Position numbers and translations under genes: made by a program. DNA of 64,000 bases from Micromonospora sp. NBC_01796 (lineage in GTDB: Bacteria; Actinomycetota; Actinomycetes; Mycobacteriales; Micromonosporaceae): contig NZ_CP109078.1 in the NCBI RefSeq assembly GCF_035917455.1, positions 4,882,001 to 4,946,000 of the forward strand. Direction: 5' to 3'. The notes under the pieces are model-generated. The model was not told where the DNA came from, did not search any database, and saw only the letters and a list, made by a program, of their open reading frames with translations. The number at the start of each line of letters is the position of its first letter. Position 1 is the first letter of the stretch. Below, piece after piece: positions 52,398 through 59,389 of the stretch.

Positions 52398-52843
52398 CCC
52401 TCCTGGTCACGGTCTCGATGAGGGCTCTGACCTGCCAATTCTCTTGGCGTTATTGGTCATCGTTGGGCGATCCCGGTCGGCATCCGGCGGCCCGGACAGC
52501 TCCGCTTACCGCGGCATGTCCTCGTGTGCCGGTGCTCGGTGGGATAGGCAGCCGAGCGGAGATCTGCGATCCGGTCCTGGCCCATGGCTATGCCCTCACG
52601 CCGGATGGGTCTGCTCGCTCGGGGCATGCAGACGACACCGGCCAAGTCCATCAGAAATCCGACAGCATCAATGCTGCGGGCAAGGTTCGCATAGGCCTAG
52701 CAGCCAAGCTGCTCGCGAGCGGCCAAAATGCCGGAAGTTGAGCCGCCACACCCGAACGAGCAAGCATTGGCAACCACCAAACATGCACGTACCGTAATCA
52801 ATCGGTGATCTAGAGCGATGACGATCTGGATGGTGGTCTGAGC
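52398..52843. other. non-coding gap downstream of rnpB, edge of the accessory region
   Basis: 446 bp. Frames on both strands start inside rnpB or lack ribosome sites and family matches, so no gene is called. GC is visibly lower than in flanking core DNA. A decayed gene is possible but nothing recognisable remains. No direct repeat of the rnpB 3' end was noticed that would mark an integration site. Confidence 0.45.
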
Positions 52844-53719
52844 ATGGCAGGGAACACCCACAGAGCGAACTGCGCCAATGCCCAGAGGCCCGGCTGTGAG
52901 TGCTCCGGCTGCGGCGGCTCGCTGCACGGTTGGCGAGGGTGGACAACACTCGCCGCGGGCCCGCGACAGGTACGCGACGAGTTGCGGCGCGAACTCGAGC
53001 ACGGCGTAAAAACAGACCGACGGTCCGGGAGCCTGAGCTTCAACGCCCACAATCGGCGGACCTATCTCAACCTGGCGCGCCTGGACATCGCCGATCACCT
53101 GTGGACTACCGGCCCGCGCCCGGTGCTGGACGTCCGAATGCCACCTGATGTTGACACCGCCGACCTGGCGTCCGTGTCATCCGACTTCGACCGGGTGAAC
53201 GTCTTTGCCAAAGCGATCATGGAGGACACTTGGGACGAGATTTCAATAGAGATCGATAACCTTGTCCAGAACGAGCCGAACGCCAGGGAAGTCAAGAAAA
53301 GTTTGGCCAATCACGCCTGGTGCGGCTTGCTGGTGGCCCTGATTCAGTTGATCGAGAAGACCAACAAGGCTATCGACTTACTCAGCGACGCGGCCAGGCA
53401 GTTCGTCAAGAACGCGTTGTCACAGCACTTCAAGTCGGGGATCTCCCGGCTGGTTGCCGACGCCGTCATCAGCATCGTCGTGGACAAGGTGTGGTCAGCC
53501 TTGAAAAGGCTGTTGGAAGCCCACTTCCCCCTCCTAGGTGCAGACACTCTGCGCGTCCTCCGAATACTGACCGTATACACCTGCCCTTCCGTAGAACAGC
53601 ACCCAGATGTCTACAAGCACGCCGTCGAACCGCTCATGGGGGACACCCACGAGATCATTGGAGAGGAGGTCAAGACGCAGGTAAGCGCCCTCTTCGCCGC
53701 ATGGTGGGGGCGTGCCTGA
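52844..53719 (+). CDS. hypothetical protein with N-terminal Cys cluster
   Basis: 291 aa. Cys10, Cys18, Cys20, Cys23 and His28 (CANAQRPGCECSGCGGSLHGW) suggest a zinc knuckle. The rest is mainly helical with hydrophobic stretches (CGLLVALIQLI; LVADAVISIVVDKVW) and a soluble C-terminus. Codon use is less GC-biased than in neighbours (AATAGA, ATA, TTA codons appear), consistent with recent acquisition. No family is recognised; the ribosome site is weak. It could be an accessory or defence gene by location only. Confidence 0.65.
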   Translation: MAGNTHRANCANAQRPGCECSGCGGSLHGWRGWTTLAAGPRQVRDELRRELEHGVKTDRRSGSLSFNAHNRRTYLNLARLDIADHLWTTGPRPVLDVRMPPDVDTADLASVSSDFDRVNVFAKAIMEDTWDEISIEIDNLVQNEPNAREVKKSLANHAWCGLLVALIQLIEKTNKAIDLLSDAARQFVKNALSQHFKSGISRLVADAVISIVVDKVWSALKRLLEAHFPLLGADTLRVLRILTVYTCPSVEQHPDVYKHAVEPLMGDTHEIIGEEVKTQVSALFAAWWGRA

Positions 53720-53854
53720 TTGGCGCTCGAGGTGCTCGTGCCGGCAATTAGCCGGCTTGGGACCTCGTCGGCCGGTGCCCGCAGCAGCGCGACCCGCGCG
53801 AAGGATCCTGCATCCGGAGCGGTACCGTGTCGTCCCGGCTGAGGGGAGATATCT

Positions 53855-54406
53855 ATGGCGAAGGGCCCGCTCCAGCGGAGCTTCCCGGAACTCGACTTGG
53901 ATACGTTTTGGGACGACAGCGACTACGCGATGCGCGCCTACGTTGACGGGCCGCCGTCTGACGGGTTGGTCGCATCAGTTGAGGTGGAACTGGGCTTCCG
54001 GTTGCCGGCGCTGTACGTGGCCCTTATGCGGTTGCACAACGGCGGGATGCCCCGCAACACCTGCTGCCCGGCGCCGAAAAGGACCACGTGGGCCGACGAC
54101 CATGTCGCCGTGTCCGGGATCATGGGAATTGGGCGGCAGAAGGATTATTCGCTGGCGGGTAGCGCTGGTAGCCGCTTTTGGATCGACGAGTGGGGTTATC
54201 CCGCGATCGGGGTGTATTTCGCTGACTGTCCCTCTGCGGGGCACGACATGATCGCGTCGACTACCGAGACTGCGGACCCGGCGGCGAGCCGCAGGTGGTC
54301 CATGTCGACCAGGAAAGTCGACTACCGGGTCACCGTACTGGCGCCGAACTTCGTGAGCTTCGTTCAAGCCCTGCGGCCGGAAGAGGACTACGACGTCGAG
54401 GACTGA
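53855..54406 (+). CDS. SMI1/KNR4 (SUKH-type) family protein
   Basis: 183 aa with GGGGAG before the ATG. The SUKH pattern ELGFRLPALYVALMRLHNGGMP at about 43-65 and the later SRFWIDEWGYPAIGVYFADCPSAGHDMI place it in SMI1/KNR4. In bacteria these are often immunity proteins against contact-dependent or Rhs toxins, but solitary copies are frequent. No toxin gene is visible in the window, so the role is open. Confidence 0.8.
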   Translation: MAKGPLQRSFPELDLDTFWDDSDYAMRAYVDGPPSDGLVASVEVELGFRLPALYVALMRLHNGGMPRNTCCPAPKRTTWADDHVAVSGIMGIGRQKDYSLAGSAGSRFWIDEWGYPAIGVYFADCPSAGHDMIASTTETADPAASRRWSMSTRKVDYRVTVLAPNFVSFVQALRPEEDYDVED

Positions 54407-54528
54407 CTGCCTCGGGACGGGCGTTGGGCAGCGGATGCAGCCCACAGCCCCTTGACCCTACCGAGCCGGGGACCCACGCCGGACCTCCGTCGGCTTCGGT
54501 TCTGCCGGGGCCGGCTCCGGCGTCGTAC

Positions 54529-54936
54529 TCAGGCTTTGTCCACCATTGCGCGGGCCAGAATGCGAAGGCGATCGACCACGTCCGGTCGACCGGCCCAGCC
54601 ACTCTCTTCCCACTCCTCCAGAGCATAGAACAGCTCGAGCTCGTGCTCCTGGAGCGGTCGCAGCTCCACGACCTTGTTCATCGCCGTCCTGAAGGCGTAG
54701 GTGTAATCGACCACCGACAGGTCGCCGCGCAAGAAGGACACTGCAGCTGCTTGGATGCCTGGATCAACTGGCGTGCTCACCACGGCATCATTGCTCAGGA
54801 GCGCGAGGCGCCCTTCGGGGAGGGGACGATCGCCGGGGGCAACGCTGTCACTGAGTGCACTGGCCTGCTTCAGCGCGCCGCTCTCGTTCAGGCGACTTCC
54901 CAGGCTTCGGTTGTGCAGGCCTCTTCGAAGTGCCAC
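54529..54936 (-). CDS. hypothetical protein overlapping DUF4265 gene
   Basis: 135 aa. A disordered N-terminus is followed by a helical domain with LRGDLSVVDYTYAFRTAMNKV and LFYALEEWEESGWAGRPDVVDRLRIL. The GTG start at 54936 lies inside the end of the DUF4265 gene (49-nt overlap); a later start would be ATG-less. This helical pattern resembles small immunity-type proteins, but no family can be named. Confidence 0.55.
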   Translation of the reverse strand: MALRRGLHNRSLGSRLNESGALKQASALSDSVAPGDRPLPEGRLALLSNDAVVSTPVDPGIQAAAVSFLRGDLSVVDYTYAFRTAMNKVVELRPLQEHELELFYALEEWEESGWAGRPDVVDRLRILARAMVDKA

Positions 54937-55400
54937 CAGCCCTTCGCCTCACCCTCGATCAGGAACGCCTTGATCCGTGGAAGGTCCGCCCCGGCCGGCA
55001 CGGTGAGCGCGACGAGAGGAAGTTCCTCGCTGAACACCTCGCCGCCGAGGCCAAGTGGTGCAACGAGGTCGTGCACCGCCTGGGCGCTTCGCCCGAGCGG
55101 GCCGTCGGGGATCGGAAGAATCCGTACCGTGCAGTTGCCGGACGACTCGACGCGGCCGGTAGCCCAACGGAGTCCGGCGGGGTCTGCCTCGAAGCGTACG
55201 AGGTCGCCCTCGGCCACACCGTCCTGGAGGAACGGAACGTTGCTGATGCGAGCGGTGTCAGCACCGACGGCCATGGCCCACAGGCCCTCGGTGTCGTAGG
55301 GAAGCCACCCTTCGCGCGGGACGAACCGGAACCAGATCTTGACGTACTCGTCCTCGGATGGCCGGCTCCGGTCCGGTGCGGTTGCGCTCACGTACGACAT
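54888..55400 (-). CDS. DUF4265 domain protein
   Basis: 170 aa. EYVKIWFRFVPREGWLPYDTEGLWAM and ISNVPFLQDGVAEGDLVRF are the DUF4265 signature, followed by a C-terminal alpha/beta part (LPRIKAFLIEGEAKGWWHFEEA). Proteins of this type occur in polymorphic-toxin immunity clusters and as orphans. It lies in a minus-strand run of small genes; spacing of 15 nt to the upstream gene suggests an operon. Confidence 0.8.
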   Translation of the reverse strand: MSYVSATAPDRSRPSEDEYVKIWFRFVPREGWLPYDTEGLWAMAVGADTARISNVPFLQDGVAEGDLVRFEADPAGLRWATGRVESSGNCTVRILPIPDGPLGRSAQAVHDLVAPLGLGGEVFSEELPLVALTVPAGADLPRIKAFLIEGEAKGWWHFEEACTTEAWEVA

Positions 55401-55415
55401 GATCGCCCGGCGGCG

Positions 55416-55712
55416 TCACGTACGCCGGGCGCGGCGGCGGGTGATCGCCGTACGGAGCACGAGCCCGATGCCGCCGGCAAGCAGGACGCCGCCCCCGGCC
55501 AACCCGAGCTTCATGAGGCGGTTGGACGCCGCCACCTCCCGGTTGAACTGCTCCGCCATCTCGGGCGTCGGGTCCTGGTACGGCATGTTGACTCCCGAGC
55601 AACACGCGATCAACGGAAGCAGGAACCCGCCGGCAATCAGGAGCCACCCGAATCCCGAAACGATCCTCGTCCGTCTTACACGGACACGGTCGTCTGGAGC
55701 GCTCGGGTTCAT
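55416..55712 (-). CDS. small two-helix membrane protein
   Basis: 98 aa. Two membrane segments (GFGWLLIAGGFLLPLIACCSG; LGLAGGGVLLAGGIGLVLRT) with a short loop (NMPYQDPTPEMAEQFNREVAAS) outside or inside, and an Arg-rich tail. The start overlaps the previous gene by 4 nt (ATGA). Function unknown. Confidence 0.6.
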   Translation of the reverse strand: MNPSAPDDRVRVRRTRIVSGFGWLLIAGGFLLPLIACCSGVNMPYQDPTPEMAEQFNREVAASNRLMKLGLAGGGVLLAGGIGLVLRTAITRRRARRT

Positions 55713-56002
55713 GCTCGCCCCGACTCACCCTCGTCACCGGCGAGGCGCATCGCCACGAACTCTTCCCCCAGGATCTCGCGCAGCCGTCCGCGAGCGGCTT
55801 CCAACCGCGCACTGTAGTCCGGGGAGAAGATGAGCGGGTCCGACTTCAACATGCCGTCGAGGACGTAGATGGCCGACCACACCGTCGGGTCCCGGTCGAC
55901 GATGCGGTCGAAGTCTTTGCTGCCCATCACCTCGTACAGCCAGTGCGACAGGACGAATGCCTGGTCCCGGCTGAACGTCACGGTAACTTGATCACCCGAC
56001 AT
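55709..56002 (-). CDS. small hypothetical protein
   Basis: 97 aa (MSGDQVTVTFSRDQAFVLSHWL, ending AGDEGESGRA). Helical, with an acidic tail. The ATG at 56002 follows TACTCT by 7 nt, so a leaderless transcript is likely; a longer frame to 56071 has no support. It is coupled to the membrane protein gene downstream. Confidence 0.65.
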   Translation of the reverse strand: MSGDQVTVTFSRDQAFVLSHWLYEVMGSKDFDRIVDRDPTVWSAIYVLDGMLKSDPLIFSPDYSARLEAARGRLREILGEEFVAMRLAGDEGESGRA

Positions 56003-56055
56003 GCCCGGGAGAGTAGCCGGCGTCCGCCAGCCCGTTCGCCGGGAGACGCGTGCGG

Positions 56056-56529
56056 TCAGGCGTACTTCCATTTGGTGTTGGGGTTGCGGGGTTTGGGGTT
56101 GCCGGCGCGGTTGAGCGGATGCCTGGTTGCCCTGCGTACGAGGGCTTCGGCATCAGGGGACAGGAGCAGGGGCATCAGGCGGCGGAGCCAGATCGCGCTC
56201 TGGTCGAGGGTGTCGCGTACGGCTTGGGGGGTGTGGGCCTTGCGGGTGACCAGGTGTCGGGGCGCGAATTCGGCGGCCTCGACCAGGTCCGGCAGTTCCG
56301 CCTTGGCGGGCCAGTCGCGCCGGAGCAGGTCGACGCTGACCGAGATGCTGGTGCCGGCCCCGTCACCCGACTCGAGAAACACCCACACCCACAGGTCCGG
56401 TCGCTTGTAGAGGACGCCCGGCAGGAGCAGTTCGCTGTATTCCGGCTCGGCCGTGTGGTAGGCGTCCACGAGGAACTGGAAGCGTCGCCGGACCTCGGTT
56501 TCGAAGAAGATCGGCTGCTGCCTGGCCAC
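56056..56529 (-). CDS. hypothetical protein
   Basis: 157 aa with a GTG start. Contains FFETEVRRRFQFLVDAYHTAEPEYSE, the strand-rich VWVFLESGDGAGTSISVSVDLL and an Arg/Pro-rich end. It looks like an alpha+beta soluble protein; no family recognised. It follows the PPOX gene by 12 nt. Confidence 0.6.
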   Translation of the reverse strand: MARQQPIFFETEVRRRFQFLVDAYHTAEPEYSELLLPGVLYKRPDLWVWVFLESGDGAGTSISVSVDLLRRDWPAKAELPDLVEAAEFAPRHLVTRKAHTPQAVRDTLDQSAIWLRRLMPLLLSPDAEALVRRATRHPLNRAGNPKPRNPNTKWKYA

Positions 56530-56541
56530 TGTGCCGGCCCC

Positions 56542-56976
56542 TCAGACCGACATCCCGATGACCCGGTCCGGTTTCACCCGGACAACCAACCGGAGTACGT
56601 CGTCCGACTCCGGCGGCGGGTCCACGCCGAGGTACTTGTGCGAGACCGTACGCGGTAGCAACTTCTCCGGGTCCGCGACCAGCTCGACCGTTCCGCGAAT
56701 CTCCACCGACCGGTACGGGTCCTCCAGGTCGAAGACCGTGAGGCTGATCCGCGGGTCACGGGCGAGGTTGCGCGCCTTCTGCCGTCCGGCGGTGGTGGAG
56801 AAGAGGACGGTGTCGTCGTCCCGGAGGATCCAGACCACCGAGGTCTGCGGTCCGCCGTCCCGGTTCAGGGTGGCCACGGTGGCGAAGTTCCGCCCGTCGA
56901 GCAGCTTGCGTATCTCCTCGTTGAACTCCACCGGCACGGTCTGCCTCCACTCGATCGCGTCGCTACTCCACTCCAT
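56542..56976 (-). CDS. PPOX-class F420-dependent flavin/deazaflavin oxidoreductase
   Basis: 144 aa split-barrel protein. Motifs: LLDGRNFATVATLNRDGGPQTSVVWI, VLFSTTAGRQKARNLARDPRISLTVF and the C-terminal PRTVSHKYLGVDPPP. It matches the TIGR03618-like F420-binding group of the pyridoxamine-phosphate-oxidase fold, and probably reduces small molecules with F420H2. It is the lead gene of the shorter minus-strand run. Confidence 0.85.
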   Translation of the reverse strand: MEWSSDAIEWRQTVPVEFNEEIRKLLDGRNFATVATLNRDGGPQTSVVWILRDDDTVLFSTTAGRQKARNLARDPRISLTVFDLEDPYRSVEIRGTVELVADPEKLLPRTVSHKYLGVDPPPESDDVLRLVVRVKPDRVIGMSV

Positions 56977-57033
56977 CGAGTAGAACAGCTGTATCGGTCG
57001 ACTCCTTCCCGCGATGGGGGGCTGCTCTGGTCG

Positions 57034-58800
57034 TCAGATTGACTGTGGTTTTTCTGGCGGTTCACCCGGGAACAGTGTCTTGCCGAACTGATCAAGATGC
57101 CACCCCTCGGGCCACAGGCTGGGGAACGGGCGGTTGCTGTTGACAACCACGTTGTCGAACCAGACCTCTCCGTCCCCGCTCGTACCGCCGAACCAGGCAT
57201 CGCCCTCGAAAGTCGTGTCACTAAACCACGCCTTGCCGTCGAACGTCGCCCGGTCGAACCATGCACCCGCGCCGAATCCCGATCGAGCGAAGGTTGCGTC
57301 GCCGCGGAAAGTCGCCGATCCGAACCATGCGTCGCCGCCGAAGACAACGCTGTCGAACACCGCGTCGCCGCTGAACGTCGATTCTCCGAAAGCGACACGC
57401 CCGCTGAACGTCGCCCCACCGAATACCGCATCGGTTCTGAACATAGATCCGGCGAAGTCGGGTCCGATAGCAGGGCCGAACCGTTCGAAGTCTCCGGCCC
57501 CCGAGAACCTGCCGTACACGGCGGTCCCCCGGAACGTTGCACTCGCGAACATGGCACTGCCAGTGAACGTCGCCCCGGCGAACCAGGCACCGTCCCTGAA
57601 CACCACACTGCCGAAGGACGCTCCATCGCTGAAGGTCGCGCCATTGAAGCGAGCGATGTCGGCGAACGTAGCACCGTCGAACTCGGCGTCGCCGGTAAAC
57701 CTTGCGCCGTCGAATCCTGCTTCACCGATGAACGCCGCTCCGTCGAAGGTTGCCCGGTGGAGGTGACAGCCAGTCATGTCAAAATCGATCAGGACGGCTT
57801 CGGTGAGGTCGAGGATCACCGGGCCCCAGTGGATCGGATCTGGTCTGCCACCCCGTACGCCCGGTTTCAGGTGGCGGGCGAGGATGCGCTGTGCGGTGAG
57901 GCGCACCTGCCGTTCCTCGCGTGAGTCTTCTTCCGGCCTAGCCGACGAGTCACCGCTCGGCACATGAGTCTCGTCGGTAGCGGGTTCCGTTGTAACGCTC
58001 CCCGAGACGGTGCCGGGCCGTTCGGGCGCGAGGTAAGGCATCCGTAGATAGGCGCAGAGCACGTCAACAATGCTCTGCCGGTGCATCGGGTTGTCTTGAG
58101 CCAGCCGTTCCAGTGCATAGAGGCCGGCAAGCCGAACGGGAGCCTTTTCGGAACCGAGCTGGTCAGCGGCCTTGACGTACAGCTCCGTGATTCGTCGCTC
58201 GGCTGCGTCGTACTCAGTTGCCTGCTGCGTTCGTTCTGCGAGCTGCTGCCGCCGTAGGGCCAGCACCAGCGCGAGTACGGCCGCAACACCCGCGCCAATC
58301 GATAAACCGGTTCGGATTGTCTCGACCCGGAGCTGTGCCCGCTCCACAGCTCCACCCGCAGTCGGCACCCCGCCCTGTAGCGCCCACGTTGCTACCACGG
58401 TGATCACCGCGACCACAGTGCCTCCGGCGAGGATGGTCCAGGGCGGAATCGGTCTCAGTGACTGCTGTGGCGGCAGCGCCGTAGTGAATGCCTCATCCTG
58501 GAGTTTTCGATGCCGATGCAGGATCCACCCCAGGATGAGGCAGCCCACTCCCGGCACTGCCAGCACCAGCGTCGGCGTATGCGCCGTCAACGTGGTCGCA
58601 AGGCTCGACCACCACGGCGCCGGCACCAGTCCCAACGCTGCGAGGGACAGGACCGACCCACCGATAACGGCGACAACCAGCGGGCGAAGCCTCATCCAGA
58701 GTGGCTTCGCCATCATGTCGGCTGTCGTGAGCGGATGATTTTCGATGTTGAGGATCGGGGTCCGCGGTTCAGGCTTGGTACGGCGTAGCGTCACCGGCAC
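57034..58800 (-). CDS. membrane-anchored pentapeptide-repeat protein
   Basis: 588 aa. Four hydrophobic segments lie within the first 200 residues (LRPLVVAVIGGSVLSLAALG; PTLVLAVPGVGCLILGWIL; WTILAGGTVVAVITVVATWAL; GLSIGAGVAAVLALVLAL). A helical region (AADQLGSEKAPVRLAGLYALERLAQD) and about 30 A(D/N)FxxAxF-type pentapeptides follow (FDGARFTGDAEFDGATFAD), forming a right-handed helix. GTG 58800 has AGGAGG; GTG/ATG further upstream do not. The layout is common in actinomycetes and its function is unknown. It overlaps the upstream gene by 32 nt. Confidence 0.8.
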   Translation of the reverse strand: MPVTLRRTKPEPRTPILNIENHPLTTADMMAKPLWMRLRPLVVAVIGGSVLSLAALGLVPAPWWSSLATTLTAHTPTLVLAVPGVGCLILGWILHRHRKLQDEAFTTALPPQQSLRPIPPWTILAGGTVVAVITVVATWALQGGVPTAGGAVERAQLRVETIRTGLSIGAGVAAVLALVLALRRQQLAERTQQATEYDAAERRITELYVKAADQLGSEKAPVRLAGLYALERLAQDNPMHRQSIVDVLCAYLRMPYLAPERPGTVSGSVTTEPATDETHVPSGDSSARPEEDSREERQVRLTAQRILARHLKPGVRGGRPDPIHWGPVILDLTEAVLIDFDMTGCHLHRATFDGAAFIGEAGFDGARFTGDAEFDGATFADIARFNGATFSDGASFGSVVFRDGAWFAGATFTGSAMFASATFRGTAVYGRFSGAGDFERFGPAIGPDFAGSMFRTDAVFGGATFSGRVAFGESTFSGDAVFDSVVFGGDAWFGSATFRGDATFARSGFGAGAWFDRATFDGKAWFSDTTFEGDAWFGGTSGDGEVWFDNVVVNSNRPFPSLWPEGWHLDQFGKTLFPGEPPEKPQSI

Positions 58801-59275
58801 GGTCTCGTCCTCCTGGCTGACACTCTGAGCCCGCTTCACCATCTACGCCGACGATGCTATCCGTCAGCTCCTTCCCGTCCTCCCAGACCTTTTGCCGCTG
58901 GGCGTACTCGGCGAAGATCCGCGCGAGGCCGCCGTGTTGTTCTCGCACTGCCAGGAACTGGTCCAGCAGCTCGAACATCAGGTCGAGCGCCGCCGTCTCG
59001 ACGGCGGGGGTGAAGGCACGGGGGCTGCGCTCGTAGTACGTCGGGTCCGCGAGTTGCACGACCATGCTGGACCATCCGAGAGAGCTGTTCGCACCGATCC
59101 GGAGCTGTAGCCACTCGCGGAAACCTTCGAGCAGCATCCAGCCGGTGCCGGCGTCGCACCCGGTCACGAGGGCGGCCGTTTCCCAGTACGTCCGGACGCC
59201 GTACATGCCCGGTCGCAGGTGGACCAGACGGAACAGCTCGCGGTAGTTGGTCAGCACTGCTCGCACCTCGGTCAC
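58769..59275 (-). CDS. hypothetical protein, RPGMY-type
   Basis: 168 aa with GTG start. Residues 1-60 contain YRELFRLVHLRPGMYGVRTYWETAALVTGCDAGTG, a motif I associate with small alpha/beta proteins found among immunity or accessory genes. The C-terminal 30 residues are disordered and overlap the next gene. No ribosome site is strong. Confidence 0.6.
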   Translation of the reverse strand: MTEVRAVLTNYRELFRLVHLRPGMYGVRTYWETAALVTGCDAGTGWMLLEGFREWLQLRIGANSSLGWSSMVVQLADPTYYERSPRAFTPAVETAALDLMFELLDQFLAVREQHGGLARIFAEYAQRQKVWEDGKELTDSIVGVDGEAGSECQPGGRDRAGDATPYQA

Positions 59276-59389
59276 TCGTCAGCCCGGCCCGGTCGGTGAT
59301 GCCGGTGCGCAGCACCGGCGTCAGGCCGAGATTGAGTGGATCTTCGCACGGGCGGGGGAGCCCGCTCGGCGGTGCAGTCGGGAACGGCG

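Noticed and set aside
53855-54406. Toxin-immunity pair with the SMI1/KNR4 gene
   Set aside because: No toxin, Rhs or CdiA-like gene is adjacent; solitary SUKH proteins are common.
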